Source of the DNA: an uncultured Actinomycetes bacterium
GTDB lineage: Bacteria; Actinomycetota; Actinomycetes; Mycobacteriales; Mycobacteriaceae
Length of the DNA stretch: 36,108 bases
Reading direction: 5' to 3'
Assembly: GCA_903884065.1 (NCBI GenBank)
Contig: CAISDL010000046.1
Span: 1-36,108 of the forward strand
The number at the start of each line of letters is the position of its first letter. The first letter of the stretch is position 1. A program made the position numbers and the translations under genes. Below, piece after piece: positions 1-9,266 of the stretch. Under the pieces are notes generated by a model. It searched no databases. It saw only the letters and a list, made by a program, of their open reading frames with translations, and was not told the DNA's origin.

Positions 1-396
1 AAGCCGGTCGACCGCATCGTCGAGAAGATCGTCGAGAAGCCCAACATCGTCGAGAAGGTCATCGAAAAGCCGGTCGACCGCATCGTCGAGAAGATCGTCG
101 AGAAGCCCAACATCGTCGAGAAGGTCATCGAAAAGTCCGTCGACCGGGTGGTCGAGAAGATCGTCGAGAAGCCCAACATCGTCGAGAAGGTCATCGAGAA
201 GCCGGTCGACCGGGTGGTCGAGAAGGTCATCGAGCGGCCGAACATCATCGAGAAGGTCATCGAGAAGTCCGTCGACCGGATCGTCGAGAAGGTCGTCGAG
301 CGGCCGAAGATCATCGAGAAGGTCATCGACCGTCCCGTGGAGAAGGTGCTCGAGAAGGTCGTCACCAACCCGGTGCTGGTGGAGAAGCTGATCGAG
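1..396 (+). repeat. 66-bp in-frame tandem repeat (about six units)
   Basis: Units begin at 1, 67, 133, 199, 265 and 331. The first two are nearly identical at DNA level and units become more divergent towards the 3' end. The period of 66 bp equals 22 codons, so copy-number change keeps the frame. The array continues past the left edge of the window, so total copy number is unknown. The near-identity of the early units suggests recent expansion or homogenisation. Confidence 0.93.
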
Positions 397-858
397 CGCG
401 AGGTCGAGTACATCAACGAGCGGATCGTCGAGCGGCCGGTCGAGACCCGGGTCGAGAAGATCGTCGAGAAGCCGGTCTACATCGAGGTCGAGCGGATCGT
501 CGAGAAGCCGGTCGAGCGGATCGTCGAGGTCGTCGTCGAGAAGCCGGTGATCGTCCACAAGTACGTGGAGCGCGAGGTCGAGCGGGTCGTCGAGCACGAT
601 GCCGACGAGGTCAGCGTGACGCGGCGGACGGTGGGCAAGGCATCAGAGGTGAAGGCCCAGTTCATCGAGCACGGCACACGTGAGGTGGAGTGGGTCGAGC
701 GCGCCACGGGCGAGCACCCGGACGATGACATCGTCGGGGACGAGTCGACGGTGTTCCGGGCCCGCGAGTCCTACATCGTGGATCCCAACGAGGTCTACAT
801 CTCCGACCCCAAGGATCCTCGCTACCGTGCGGATGATCCGAGGCACCGTCGGTCCTGA
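1..858 (+). CDS. Val/Glu/Lys/Pro-rich repeat protein, 5'-truncated by window edge
   Basis: The reading frame is open from base 1 to a TGA at 856-858, so only the last 285 residues are present and the true start lies upstream. The first ~132 residues are about six copies of a 22-residue unit built from V-E-K-x-V/I steps, each unit carrying two prolines. The next ~60 residues keep a degenerate form of the pattern (VERPVE, VEKPV). The last ~90 residues are non-repetitive and acidic (DPNEVYISDPKDPRYR). Regular prolines argue against a simple coiled coil; an extended rod is plausible. No catalytic motif or membrane helix is visible in the part seen. A hairpin follows the stop. The downstream LGFP protein has a short segment of the same V-E-K-V-E-R type, suggesting related function. 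I do not recognise the family and assign no function. Confidence 0.8.
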   Translation, partial: KPVDRIVEKIVEKPNIVEKVIEKPVDRIVEKIVEKPNIVEKVIEKSVDRVVEKIVEKPNIVEKVIEKPVDRVVEKVIERPNIIEKVIEKSVDRIVEKVVERPKIIEKVIDRPVEKVLEKVVTNPVLVEKLIEREVEYINERIVERPVETRVEKIVEKPVYIEVERIVEKPVERIVEVVVEKPVIVHKYVEREVERVVEHDADEVSVTRRTVGKASEVKAQFIEHGTREVEWVERATGEHPDDDIVGDESTVFRARESYIVDPNEVYISDPKDPRYRADDPRHRRS

Positions 859-874
859 CGCTGTCACGCACAGC

Positions 875-917
875 ATGACGCCGGGGCGGTCGAAACCCCC
901 TCCCGCCCCGGCGTCAT
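875..917 (+). terminator. Hairpin terminator candidate after the repeat protein
   Basis: A perfect 15-bp inverted repeat, ATGACGCCGGGGCGG at 875-889 and its complement at 903-917, encloses a 13-nt loop and starts 17 nt after the stop codon. There is no T-tract, which is common for proposed mycobacterial terminators. It separates the repeat protein from the LGFP gene. Confidence 0.6.
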
Positions 918-1003
918 CCCCATGTAGGAGGATCTGCGACCGGCTTCAGAACAGAAGAACAAGCAAGCCCCATCAATACCTCAGAACACCAAAGGAGTTA
1001 CCT

Positions 1004-2206
1004 GTGACATCAACTATGTCGCCGCGTCACCGTCGCGGTGCATCTCTCGCCGTTGGCGGGATGTTCGTGGTGGCCAGCACGCTGATCGGCGCCCCGCTGG
1101 CCAGCGCCACGCCGTCCGCGGACGCCGTCAGCGCCATCGACGAGCACTACACCAAGTTCGGCGGCGAGAGCTCACCGCTCGGTGCGCCGACCGGCGAAGC
1201 CATGGACATCGCCGGCGGCGTCGAGCGTGACTACGCCAACGGGGCGATCTTCTACTCGAAGGACACCGGCGCCAAGGCCATGTACGGCGAGATCTTCAAG
1301 AAGTACCAGGCCTTGGGCGGCCCCGGCGGCGAGCTCGGCTTTCCGACGGACGACGAGGAGGGCACGGGCGACGGCGTCGGCCGGTTCAACAACTTCGCCG
1401 AGAAGGACGGCACGAAAGCCGCGATCTACTGGGGCCCGAACACGGGCGCCTGGGTCATCAAGGGCAAGGTTCTCGACGCCTGGCGTTCGGCTGGTGACAT
1501 CAAGAGCCCGTTTGGGTACCCCACCGCCGATATGACCGACATCGATGGCACGCTGACCAGCACCTTCGTCGGTCCCGAGGGAACCCAGATCCAGTGGTCG
1601 AAGGCTGCGGGCCTGCTCACCATTCCGGCCGCGCTGGCCGGCAAGATCCCCGGGTTCGGCACTGCCACGCCGACTGCAGAAGGGACAACCTCTATGACCA
1701 AGCCGAGCATGACCGCGCCTGAGGCGCCCGCTGTGGAGAAGAAGAGCAGCAAGTGGTGGTGGTGGATTCCGATCATCCTGGCACTGCTGGGCCTGCTGGC
1801 TCTGCTGCCCAAGCTGTTCCGCAAGCCTGCGCCTGAGCCGGTGAAGGTCGCCACCCGTGCGCCGGAGGTCAAGAAGGTGGTAACTCCGCCGCCGCCGCCG
1901 GTCAAGAAGGTGGTTGCTCCGCCGCCGCCGCCGAAGCCTGTTACTCCCCCGCCTGCTCCGAAGCTGGTCGAGCGGGTCGAGCAGCGGGTAGAGCACGTCG
2001 TGGAGAAGGTCGAGCGGATCGTCGAGGCCCCCAAGGCCAAGATCCACGAGGCACACATCGAGCACGAGACCTCACCGGTGATCCGGTACGAGAGCCACAC
2101 TCCGGCGGAGACCACTATCCAGGTCACCTACGAGAACAACGCTGTCGACGGTAAGGAAAGCCGTGCCGACAAGAGTGATCTGACCCCGGATCACCTGCAG
2201 GACTGA
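1004..2206 (+). CDS. LGFP-repeat envelope protein with signal peptide, one membrane helix and Pro-rich tail
   Basis: The GTG start at 1004 is chosen because AAAGGAG (991-997) lies 6 nt upstream and the protein (400 aa) then begins with a Sec signal peptide, likely cut after ASA at residue 35. Residues ~45-205 hold three LGFP-type motifs: LGAP (59-62), LGFP (111-114) and FGYP (170-173). LGFP repeats occur in mycolate-actinomycete wall proteins and are thought to help anchor them. A single helix (about 251-272, starting with four Trp and flanked by Lys/Arg) follows. The tail has poly-Pro blocks joined by VKKVV, then a V-E-R/V-E-K segment (about 321-343) echoing the upstream repeat protein. With a cleaved signal peptide and one stop-transfer helix the tail should be cytoplasmic; that is inference. 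Wall association is probable, precise role unknown. Confidence 0.9.
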   Translation: MTSTMSPRHRRGASLAVGGMFVVASTLIGAPLASATPSADAVSAIDEHYTKFGGESSPLGAPTGEAMDIAGGVERDYANGAIFYSKDTGAKAMYGEIFKKYQALGGPGGELGFPTDDEEGTGDGVGRFNNFAEKDGTKAAIYWGPNTGAWVIKGKVLDAWRSAGDIKSPFGYPTADMTDIDGTLTSTFVGPEGTQIQWSKAAGLLTIPAALAGKIPGFGTATPTAEGTTSMTKPSMTAPEAPAVEKKSSKWWWWIPIILALLGLLALLPKLFRKPAPEPVKVATRAPEVKKVVTPPPPPVKKVVAPPPPPKPVTPPPAPKLVERVEQRVEHVVEKVERIVEAPKAKIHEAHIEHETSPVIRYESHTPAETTIQVTYENNAVDGKESRADKSDLTPDHLQD

Positions 2207-2280
2207 TCGCCGGCCTCGCGGCCGAACAAGTCACAACCCCGGCTGCCCGTTCGGGTAGCCGCCATTAAGGAGAAGAAAAC

Positions 2281-2547
2281 ATGGAATGGATCCTCGGCGC
2301 GTTGGGAGGAGCGCTCGGCGGCAACGCGGCCGGCGCAGCGAAGAACAGCCTGGGTGTCGGCGGCAATAGTCTGACCGGCGCACTGGGTGGCCTCCTCGGC
2401 GGCGGCTTGGCGGGCCAGCTGATGGGTGCGGCCAGCGGTGGAGGTATGGATATCGCCCATATCGCCGGACAGCTCGGCGGCGGCGGCATCGTCGGCGCGG
2501 TGCTGACCGCGGTCGTCGGCGCCGTGATGAAGGGCCGCAAGGCCTAA
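2281..2547 (+). CDS. Small glycine-rich hydrophobic protein, unknown function
   Basis: An 88-residue protein with ATG at 2281 and AAGGAG (2267-2272) 8 nt upstream. It lies 74 nt after the LGFP gene with no hairpin between them, so the two are probably co-transcribed. About a third of residues are Gly, arranged as GALGG, GGLLGGGLAGQLMG and GGGGIVGAVLTAVVGAVMKG, the latter a possible membrane segment with glycine-zipper spacing, ending in a basic KGRKA tail. There is no signal peptide or lipobox and no Cys. A membrane-inserting or oligomerising small protein is possible, and the composition is reminiscent of some peptide bacteriocins, but neither is shown. I do not recognise a named family. Confidence 0.8.
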   Translation: MEWILGALGGALGGNAAGAAKNSLGVGGNSLTGALGGLLGGGLAGQLMGAASGGGMDIAHIAGQLGGGGIVGAVLTAVVGAVMKGRKA

Positions 2548-2560
2548 CACCGCAACAGTC

Positions 2561-2600
2561 ACAAATACCGGCCCGGGCGACAGCCCGGGCCGGTATTTGT
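2561..2600. terminator. Strong bidirectional hairpin terminator
   Basis: A perfect 18-bp inverted repeat (2561-2578 with 2583-2600) around the 4-nt loop GACA. The AT-rich base of each arm gives TTTGTTTGT after the stem on the plus strand. It lies between the convergent Gly-rich gene and mmpL, so it may end transcription from both sides. Confidence 0.85.
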
Positions 2601-2676
2601 TTGTCTGGGGATGGGCCTCTGGCCGCAGCGCGACGGTCACGCCACGCCGTCACCGACGCCCGCGGTCAGCAGAGGA

Positions 2677-5574
2677 CTAGATCAGCGCATCTGCTGGGAC
2701 TGGGGCGGAGCTGCGATCGTCGTGTGGAGTGGGCCACGAGGCGGGAACCGGACGCTGCCGCACCACCTGCGGCCACCAGAACCACCGGCCCAGAAGGGCT
2801 GCGATCGACGGTGTCATGAACGACCGGATCACCAGGGTGTCGAACAGCAGGCCCAATCCGATGGTGGTGCCGACCTGGGCCAGGATCTTGAGCTCACTGA
2901 AGCCCATCGTCGCCATCGTGACAGCGAAGACCAGGCCCGCCGACGTCACCACCGAACCGGTTCCGGCGATGGCGCGGATGATGCCGGTCCGAAGCCCCGC
3001 GTGAATCTCCTCCTTGAACCTGGCGACCAGCAGCAGGTTGTAGTCCGAACCGACCGCCAGCAGGATGATCACCGACATCATGAGGACCATCCAGTGCAGC
3101 GGCCGGCCCAGGATGTCCTGCCAGATGAGCACCGACAACCCGAACGAGGTGCCCAGCGACAAGGCCACCGTGCCGACGATCACCGCGGCCGCCACAACGC
3201 TTCGGGTCAGGATGAGCATGATCACGAAGATCAGCCCGAGCGCGGCGATGCCGGCGATCATGAGGTCGTAGTTGGCGCTCTCCTGCATGTCCTTGAACGC
3301 GGTGGAGGTGCCGGCGAGGTAGATCTTCGAGCCCTCCAGTGGGGTGCCCTTGATCGCCTCGAACGCCGCATTCCGGATGGTCTCGACGTCGGCGAGTCCC
3401 TGGGCGGACATCGGATCACCCTCGTGGGAGATGATGAACCGCACCGCCTTTCCGTCAGGTGACAAAAACATCTTCATCCCGCGCTTGAAGTCGGGATTGT
3501 CGAAGACTTCCGGTGGCAGGTAGAAGGTGTCGTCGTTCTTCGCCTGGTCGAAGGCCTTCCCCATCGCGCTCTGGTTGTCCTGCATGGCCTCCATCTGGTC
3601 ATACATCCCGGCCTGAGTGCTCTGCATGGTCAGCTGCATGGTCCGCATCGACTGCATGGTGGCGATCATCGGCGGCATCAGGGTGCGGAGCTGGGCGGTC
3701 ACGGCGTCGAGGCGGTCCAGGCTGGGCAGCAGCGCCTGCATGTCGTCACTCATCGCGTCGATACCGTCAATCGTGTCGAACACCGACCGGATCGCGAAGC
3801 ACCCGGGGATATCGAAGCAGTGCGGCTCCCAGTAGAAGTAGTTGCGGATGGGCCGGAAGAAGTCGTCGAAATCGGCGATGTGGTCGCGCAGATCCTTGAT
3901 GTCCTCGAACGTCAGGTGCATCTTGCCGACCATGTCGTGCGTGACGGCGTTGAGCTGGCCCATCATGTCGTACATCTGCTGCATGTTGTCGATGGTGGCG
4001 GCCATCTCGTCGCCCTGTTTGAGCATGTCGTCCATGCGGTCCTGAAGATAAGACTGGTTGAGCGTCTGCAGGGTTCCCTGCATGCCCAGCATGAACGGGA
4101 TCGAGCTGTGTTCGACCGGGGTGCCCAGCGGCCGGGTGATGCTCTGCACCCGCCCGATACCCGGCTGGTGGAACATCGACTTGGCGACCCGGTCGATGAC
4201 CAGGAAGTCCGCCGAGTTGCGCAGGTCGTGATCGCTCTCGATCATCAGCAGTTCGGGACTGAGCCGGGCGGCCGGGAAATGCCGTTCGGCCGCCGCGAAT
4301 CCCTCAGCGGCAGGGATGTCGGGCGGCAGGTAGTGGCGGTCGTTGTAATCGGTCCGGTAGCCGGGCAGGGCCAGCAGCCCGACCAATGACAGCGCGATCG
4401 TCGCCACCAGGATCGGTCCGGGCCAGCGGACCACGGCGGTGCCGATGCGGCGCCAGAACCGAACTCGCATGGCGCGCTTGGGTTCCAGGCACCGCAGGGT
4501 GCTCGCCACCGTGACGACCGCCGGCCCCAGCGTCAGCGCCGCGGCGACCACCACCAGCATGCCGATGAACAGTGGAATGCCCAGGGAGTTGAACATCGGG
4601 CTGCGGGTGAAGTGCAGGCACGCCATCGCCCCGGCGATCGTCAGGCCCGAACCCAGGATGACGTGCGCAGTCCCATGGAACATCGCGTAGTAGGCGGACT
4701 CCTTGTCCAGGCCTTTCCCGCGTTCTTCCTGGTAGCGGCCGAACAGGAAGATCACGTAGTCGGTCGCCGCCGCGATCGCCATCATGGTCAGCAGGTTGAC
4801 GGCGAAGGTCGACAACTGGATCACGTGGTAGTGACCGGCGAATGCCACCACGCCGCGGGCCACCGCGAGTTCCAGGAACACCATCAGCAGTGCCAGCACC
4901 ACGGTGACGATCGACCGATAGACGAACAGCAACATGATCGTGATGACGCCGAACGTCAGCCCGGTGATCAACTGCAGGCTGCGGTCGCCGGCGATGTGGG
5001 TGTCGGCGATCAGCGCCGACGGCCCGGTGACGTAGGTCTTGACCCCTGGCGGCGGCGGCACGCTCTCGACAACCTTCTTGACCGCCTCCACCGATTCGTT
5101 GGCGAGCGTCTCGCCCATGTTGCCGGCCAGGTACAACTGCACGTAGGCGGCCTTGCCGTCCGAACTCTGCGAACCGCCCGCGGTGAGCGGATCGCTCCAG
5201 AAATCCTGAACGTGTTCAACGTGTTTGGTGTCGGCGTCGAGTTCCCGGATGATCTCGTCGTAGTAGCGGTGGGCGTCGTCACCCAGCGGTTGCTCGCCCT
5301 CGAGCACGATCATGACCGAGGTGTTGGAGTCGAACTCGTCGAACACCTCTCCGATACGGTTCATCGCGATGGTCGAGGGCGCGTCGGCGGCGGCCATCGG
5401 AACCGACTGTTCCTGGCCCACCACCTCGATCTGCGGGACGGCGATGTTGGTGTAGACGGCCAGGGCCAGCCAACTCAGGATGATCGGCACCGACAGCCAA
5501 CGAATCCAGTGCGCGATGTGGGGCCGCGCAACCCGCTTGCCGTCGGAACGACGCTGCCTGGCCAGCGTGATCAT
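2677..5574 (-). CDS. MmpL-family RND transporter (MmpL4/MmpL5-like)
   Basis: A 965-residue RND transporter of the mycobacterial MmpL family, which moves lipids, glycopeptidolipids or siderophores across the inner membrane using proton motive force. Helix 1 is at about 26-45. After the first extracytoplasmic domain comes a helix bundle (~200-360) with the Asp-Tyr pair of the proton relay at D272/Y273, and the second bundle (~768-930) has the matching pair at D844/Y845. Domain 2 contains a Met/Gln-rich helical hairpin (~500-680) with C586 and C592 bracketing FDIPG, a layout typical of the MmpL4/5 subgroup. Length fits that subgroup. The start overlaps the mmpS stop as ATGA (5571-5574), so the two form one translationally coupled operon. 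Substrate cannot be read from sequence; siderophore export or glycopeptidolipid assembly are the usual roles of this subgroup. Confidence 0.95.
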   Translation of the reverse strand: MITLARQRRSDGKRVARPHIAHWIRWLSVPIILSWLALAVYTNIAVPQIEVVGQEQSVPMAAADAPSTIAMNRIGEVFDEFDSNTSVMIVLEGEQPLGDDAHRYYDEIIRELDADTKHVEHVQDFWSDPLTAGGSQSSDGKAAYVQLYLAGNMGETLANESVEAVKKVVESVPPPPGVKTYVTGPSALIADTHIAGDRSLQLITGLTFGVITIMLLFVYRSIVTVVLALLMVFLELAVARGVVAFAGHYHVIQLSTFAVNLLTMMAIAAATDYVIFLFGRYQEERGKGLDKESAYYAMFHGTAHVILGSGLTIAGAMACLHFTRSPMFNSLGIPLFIGMLVVVAAALTLGPAVVTVASTLRCLEPKRAMRVRFWRRIGTAVVRWPGPILVATIALSLVGLLALPGYRTDYNDRHYLPPDIPAAEGFAAAERHFPAARLSPELLMIESDHDLRNSADFLVIDRVAKSMFHQPGIGRVQSITRPLGTPVEHSSIPFMLGMQGTLQTLNQSYLQDRMDDMLKQGDEMAATIDNMQQMYDMMGQLNAVTHDMVGKMHLTFEDIKDLRDHIADFDDFFRPIRNYFYWEPHCFDIPGCFAIRSVFDTIDGIDAMSDDMQALLPSLDRLDAVTAQLRTLMPPMIATMQSMRTMQLTMQSTQAGMYDQMEAMQDNQSAMGKAFDQAKNDDTFYLPPEVFDNPDFKRGMKMFLSPDGKAVRFIISHEGDPMSAQGLADVETIRNAAFEAIKGTPLEGSKIYLAGTSTAFKDMQESANYDLMIAGIAALGLIFVIMLILTRSVVAAAVIVGTVALSLGTSFGLSVLIWQDILGRPLHWMVLMMSVIILLAVGSDYNLLLVARFKEEIHAGLRTGIIRAIAGTGSVVTSAGLVFAVTMATMGFSELKILAQVGTTIGLGLLFDTLVIRSFMTPSIAALLGRWFWWPQVVRQRPVPASWPTPHDDRSSAPVPADALI

Positions 5575-6221
5575 CCGGACTTGACGATGCAGAAGGTCTG
5601 CGCGCTCACTCCGTTGGACCAGCGTTCATCCTTGACGACGCCGTCGACGGTGATCCGGCACCCGATGGTGTCACTGTCGCCCTGCGCGACGATGTTGGCC
5701 GCGGCCGCGGGAGCGGTGGTGGTCAGGGTGAGCGTCCAGGGCAACGTGACGTCGCGGGCGATCTGCGGTTCGGCGTCGAGGTTGAGGTAGTTGACGGTGG
5801 CGACGGCACCTTCCGGACCCATGATCTCGTAAACGACCATCTTGGGATTGAACGGCGCCGCGTCGTTGGCCAGTCCGCTGCCGGGCCTGGTGGTCTCGGT
5901 CTTGCCGAACACGCCGTGCAGTCGATCCACGGCGAAGGCGGCGATCGCGACGACGACGAGGATCACCAGGGGCATCCAGGCTTTGCGTAGCAGTCGCATG
6001 GCCCAGTAGCCGATGCTGCGGCGGGGGCGCTTCTTGGCCTTCGCCCGCTTCTTGTCCAGCTTCCGCTCCCGGCGGCTTCGCTTGGGCCCAGCGGTAGCAA
6101 CAGGGATATCAGCGGTGGCCGCAGGGATATCAGCGGTGGCCGCAGGGATTTCCGCGGGGCGCTGTTCGCGCGAATCCGGCACGGAATCAGAGCCGGCGCT
6201 GGCAGGACTATCGACGGTCAC
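5571..6221 (-). CDS. MmpS-family accessory protein with repeat-containing N-terminal extension
   Basis: MmpS proteins are small single-span partners of MmpL transporters. Here the conserved part has a helix at about 82-99 ([18 protein letters not shown]), [24 protein letters not shown] and [17 protein letters not shown], and ends TFCIVKSG with the two family Cys. The N-terminal cytoplasmic part is unusually long: three IP(A/V)ATA repeats (about 24-45) and a strongly basic stretch (47-70) precede the helix, so the 216-residue protein is about 75 residues longer than the usual ~140. I chose GTG at 6221 because GGGAG lies 6 nt upstream; an in-frame GTG at 6263 without a Shine-Dalgarno would add 14 residues. 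No regulator gene is adjacent. A possible -10 (TACTAT, 6295-6290) lies upstream. Confidence 0.92.
   Translation of the reverse strand: MTVDSPASAGSDSVPDSREQRPAEIPAATADIPAATADIPVATAGPKRSRRERKLDKKRAKAKKRPRRSIGYWAMRLLRKAWMPLVILVVVAIAAFAVDRLHGVFGKTETTRPGSGLANDAAPFNPKMVVYEIMGPEGAVATVNYLNLDAEPQIARDVTLPWTLTLTTTAPAAAANIVAQGDSDTIGCRITVDGVVKDERWSNGVSAQTFCIVKSG
6087..6155 (-). repeat. 21-bp in-frame repeat in mmpS (three units)
   Basis: Three consecutive 21-bp units encode [14 protein letters not shown] and IPVATAG in the N-terminal extension of MmpS. The first two are nearly identical at DNA level. This suggests slippage-driven length variation in the cytoplasmic tail. Confidence 0.85.
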
Positions 6222-6289
6222 GGACGACTCCCGTCTCCACCACGTTGTCCGGCGTATCGGCACCCCACGACCTGTATCGACACCGCTAC

Positions 6290-6295
6290 ATAGTA
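6290..6295 (-). promoter_or_regulatory. Possible -10 element for mmpS-mmpL
   Basis: TACTAT reads towards mmpS, about 70 nt upstream of the chosen start. No good -35 hexamer was found at normal spacing. CTAC-N3-GTAG, a very short inverted repeat, overlaps it. Weak evidence. Confidence 0.3.
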
Positions 6296-6365
6296 GGACT
6301 AACTGTTCCCCGATGCTAAACCCATGTGACGCGCGTCATCGGGTTGTCATGATCAGACAGCCGGG

Positions 6366-8168
6366 TCATTGCCCGGGCTTGTGATCCATCCCCGACTCCT
6401 TGCGCTGCTGCGCGGTGATCGGAGCCGGCGCGTCGGTCAGCGGATCCACGCCGCCGCCGGACTTCGGGAACGCGATGACGTCGCGGATCGAGTCTGCGCC
6501 GAACAGCAGCGCGGTGATGCGGTCCCACCCGAAGGCAATGCCGCCGTGCGGCGGGGCACCGAAGGTGAACGCCTCCAGCAGGAATCCGAACTTCTCCCCC
6601 GCCTCCTCGGAGTCGATGCCCATCACCGCGAACACCTTCTCCTGCACATCGCGACGGTGGATGCGGATAGATCCCCCGCCGATCTCGTGACCGTTGCAGA
6701 CGATGTCATAGGCGTCGGCCAGCACGGATCCGGGGTCGGTGTCGATGGCGTCCCGGTTTTCGGGTTTGGGGGCGGTGAAGGCGTGGTGCACGGCCGTCCA
6801 CGCTCCGGAGCCGACGGCGACGTCCCCGGCGGCGGTGGCGTCGCCGGCAGGCTCGAACAACGGCGGATCGACGATCCACACGAACGCCCAGGCGTCGTCG
6901 TCGATCATGTCCAGGCGCCGGGCGATCTCGCCGCGCGCCGCTCCGAGCAGGGCACGCGACGTCCTGGCCGGACCGGCCGAGAAGAACACGCAGTCGCCGG
7001 GGTTGGCGCCGACCCGGGCGGCCAGGCCGTCACGTTCGGCGTCGGAGAGATTCTTGGCGACCGGGCCGCCCAGCGAGCCGTCCTCACCGATCAACACGTA
7101 AGCCAGGCCCTTGTGGCCGCGCTGCTTGGCCCATTCCTGCCAGCCGTCCAGCGTCCGCCGCGGCTGCGACGCCCCGCCCGGCATCACCACCGCACCGACG
7201 TAGGGCGCCTGGAAGACCCGGAACGGGGTGTCGGCGAAGTAGTCGGTGCATTCCACGAGTTCCAGACCGAAGCGCAGATCCGGTTTGTCCGAACCGAATC
7301 GGCGCATCGCGTCGGCGTAACTCATCCGCGGGATTGGCCGTGGCAGCTCGTACCCGATCAGCGACCACAGGGACGCCAGGACCTCTTCGGCGACGGCGAT
7401 GACGTCGTCGGAGTCGACGAAGCTCATCTCCACGTCCAACTGGGTGAACTCGGGCTGGCGGTCGGCGCGGAAATCCTCGTCGCGGTAACAGCGGGCGATC
7501 TGGTAGTAGCGCTCCATGCCGCCGACCATCAGAAGTTGCTTGAACAACTGCGGGCTCTGCGGCAGCGCGTAGAACGATCCCGGCTGCAACCGGGCGGGCA
7601 CCAGGAAATCCCGGGCGCCCTCCGGGGTCGAACGGGTCAGGGTGGGCGTCTCGATCTCGACGAAGTCGTGGGCGGCCAGCACCGAACGTGCCGCGGCGTT
7701 GACCCGCGAGCGCAGCCGCAGCGCATCGCCAGTGCCACCGTCGCGGCGCATGTCGAGGTAGCGGTGCCGCAGGCGGGCCTCTTCGCCGGCGGGCTCGTCG
7801 AGTTGGAACGGCAGTGGCGCGCACTCCCCGAGGACTGTCAGCGTCGTCGCGTTGACCTCGATGTCGCCGGTGGCGATGTCGGGATTCCCGTTGCCTTCCG
7901 GCCGGACCTCGACCACACCCTCGACGGCGACGCAGAACTCCGCGCGCAGACGGTGTGCCTGCGCCAATACGTCGGCCTCGCGGAACACCACCTGGGCCAC
8001 GCCGGGGCAATTTCCCGAGTCGCTTCGCTCCTGCCCACCGGAGCCATCCCGCAGGTCGATGAAGATCACCCCGCCATGGTCACGGCGTCGAGACACCCAT
8101 CCGGCCAGGGTGACCGTCTGCCCGGCGTCGGTGGCCCGCAGCGAGCCCGCGGCATGAGTACGCAGCAC
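6366..8168 (-). CDS. aspS: Aspartyl-tRNA synthetase (class II) with a 12-residue insertion
   Basis: Charges tRNA with aspartate; in bacteria lacking AsnRS it can also be non-discriminating for tRNA-Asn. The 600-residue protein has the N-terminal OB-fold ([19 protein letters not shown]), class II motif 2 ([20 protein letters not shown]), the bacterial insertion domain, and motif 3 near the end ([13 protein letters not shown]), followed by [21 protein letters not shown] at 8168 is preferred (GGAG 6 nt upstream); TTG at 8171 is the alternative. Against remembered M. tuberculosis AspS it aligns closely except for [12 protein letters not shown] inserted in the OB-fold loop after RDGSG (bases 8001-8036). 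It is divergent from the metallopeptidase gene. A TAGACT hexamer (8212-8207) is a weak -10 candidate. Confidence 0.97.
   Translation of the reverse strand: MLRTHAAGSLRATDAGQTVTLAGWVSRRRDHGGVIFIDLRDGSGGQERSDSGNCPGVAQVVFREADVLAQAHRLRAEFCVAVEGVVEVRPEGNGNPDIATGDIEVNATTLTVLGECAPLPFQLDEPAGEEARLRHRYLDMRRDGGTGDALRLRSRVNAAARSVLAAHDFVEIETPTLTRSTPEGARDFLVPARLQPGSFYALPQSPQLFKQLLMVGGMERYYQIARCYRDEDFRADRQPEFTQLDVEMSFVDSDDVIAVAEEVLASLWSLIGYELPRPIPRMSYADAMRRFGSDKPDLRFGLELVECTDYFADTPFRVFQAPYVGAVVMPGGASQPRRTLDGWQEWAKQRGHKGLAYVLIGEDGSLGGPVAKNLSDAERDGLAARVGANPGDCVFFSAGPARTSRALLGAARGEIARRLDMIDDDAWAFVWIVDPPLFEPAGDATAAGDVAVGSGAWTAVHHAFTAPKPENRDAIDTDPGSVLADAYDIVCNGHEIGGGSIRIHRRDVQEKVFAVMGIDSEEAGEKFGFLLEAFTFGAPPHGGIAFGWDRITALLFGADSIRDVIAFPKSGGGVDPLTDAPAPITAQQRKESGMDHKPGQ
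8001..8036 (-). other. 36-bp in-frame insertion in the aspS OB-fold
   Basis: Twelve codons ([12 protein letters not shown]) separate RDGSG from VAQVVF, which are nearly adjacent in the M. tuberculosis enzyme as I remember it (RDASGIAQVVF). On the coding strand the insert begins GGGCA and has TGCCC near its end, so it can form a small hairpin, and it contains GGAGCGAAGCGAC. It looks like a short palindromic element that has inserted while keeping the frame. Confidence 0.7.
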
Positions 8169-8352
8169 CAAGATCTCCCTGGAATCGGCGAAGGAAACGA
8201 ACGGCCAGTCTATGAGGTGCTCCGCGGGGCACTGCCGACGCCTCACCAAGATGGTGCGAGCCCCTCGCCGACCACGCCACCGGACGTTGCTGCTGTGGCA
8301 AACTGGGCCGCAGGCGCCCGGCCAGGCGGGCCGAAGCACTTGAGGAGCGCTC

Positions 8353-9225
8353 GTGACCTTCAACGAAGGCATGCGGATCGATACCAGCAGCGTCGGAAGC
8401 AGCGGCGGGGCCGGACGCGGTATCGCGATCGGCGGCGGCGTCGGTGGCCTGGTGATCATGCTTATCGCGCTGTTCCTCGGCGTCGATCCGGGGCCTGTCC
8501 TGCAGCAGACATCCGCGCCGACCCAGTCGCAACCGGGTTTTGATCTGGCCCAGTGCAAGACCGGCGCCGACGCGAACAAGTTCGCCGAATGCCGGGTGGT
8601 AGCCACCACCAACTCGCTGGACGGCATCTGGTCTCAGCTGCTCAAGGGCTACCGCAAGCCCAGGACGCAGCTGTTCAAAGGTCAGGTGCAGACCGGATGC
8701 GGTGCGGCCGACAGCGATGTGGGGCCGTTCTACTGCCCGGCCGATCAGACCGCCTACTTCGACGTCGGGTTCTTCGACGTGCTCAAGAACGAGTTCGGCT
8801 CCAGCGGCGGCCCATTGGCCCAGGAGTATGTGGTCGCCCACGAGTATGGCCATCACGTGCAGAACCTCACCGGGGACCTCAGCCGCTCACAGAAGAGCGC
8901 AAAGGGCGCCACCGGTGGCGGTGTGCGCTCGGAACTGCAGGCCGACTGCTACGCCGGAGTCTGGGCCCACTACGCGGCGATCACCAAGCAGCCGGGAACC
9001 GACGTGACTTACCTTGAGCCGTTGAGCGACAAGGACATTGCCGACGCGCTGTCGGCGGCGGCCTCGGTCGGCGACGACCGCATCCAGAAGGAGACGACCG
9101 GACGGGTCAACCCGGATAGTTGGACGCACGGATCATCGGCGCAGCGCCAGAAGTGGTTCACCGTGGGGTATCAGACCGGCGATCCCAACAAGTGCGACAC
9201 CTTCAGCGCGCAGAACCTGGGCTGA
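8353..9225 (+). CDS. Neutral zinc metallopeptidase, YpfJ family (Rv2575-like)
   Basis: The 290-residue protein starts at GTG 8353 with GAGGAG 5 nt upstream. A short cytoplasmic segment is followed by a Gly-rich N-terminal membrane helix (about 24-43), placing the rest outside the membrane. The zinc site is HEYGH (163-167), with the likely third ligand in [10 protein letters not shown] (about E194), and the domain carries the family Cys residues around 68-80, 116-128 and 199. This matches the YpfJ/KPN_02809 family, whose physiological substrates are not known. It occupies the same place beside aspS as Rv2575 in M. tuberculosis. It ends 28 nt before the convergent secreted-protein gene. Confidence 0.93.
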   Translation: MTFNEGMRIDTSSVGSSGGAGRGIAIGGGVGGLVIMLIALFLGVDPGPVLQQTSAPTQSQPGFDLAQCKTGADANKFAECRVVATTNSLDGIWSQLLKGYRKPRTQLFKGQVQTGCGAADSDVGPFYCPADQTAYFDVGFFDVLKNEFGSSGGPLAQEYVVAHEYGHHVQNLTGDLSRSQKSAKGATGGGVRSELQADCYAGVWAHYAAITKQPGTDVTYLEPLSDKDIADALSAAASVGDDRIQKETTGRVNPDSWTHGSSAQRQKWFTVGYQTGDPNKCDTFSAQNLG

Positions 9226-9229
9226 CCGC

Positions 9230-9266
9230 CCGGCCCTGATCGTTCGGGGTGGGCTACCAGGGCCGG
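9230..9266. terminator. Hairpin between convergent genes
   Basis: A 9-bp perfect stem (9230-9238 with 9258-9266) has a 19-nt loop. It lies right after the metallopeptidase stop and overlaps the end of the convergent gene. The long loop makes it a moderate candidate. Confidence 0.4.

Noticed and set aside
1..396. CRISPR array
   Set aside because: The 66-bp units are contiguous and in frame within a coding sequence. There are no unique spacers between repeats.
8169..8352. T-box or other riboswitch upstream of aspS
   Set aside because: No T-box sequence or conserved riboswitch core was recognised; only a weak -10-like hexamer is visible.
6369..8543. A long plus-strand open frame (724 codons) opposite aspS
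   Set aside because: It is antisense to a well-supported aspS and arises from GC-biased third positions. Its translation is low-complexity with no recognisable domain.
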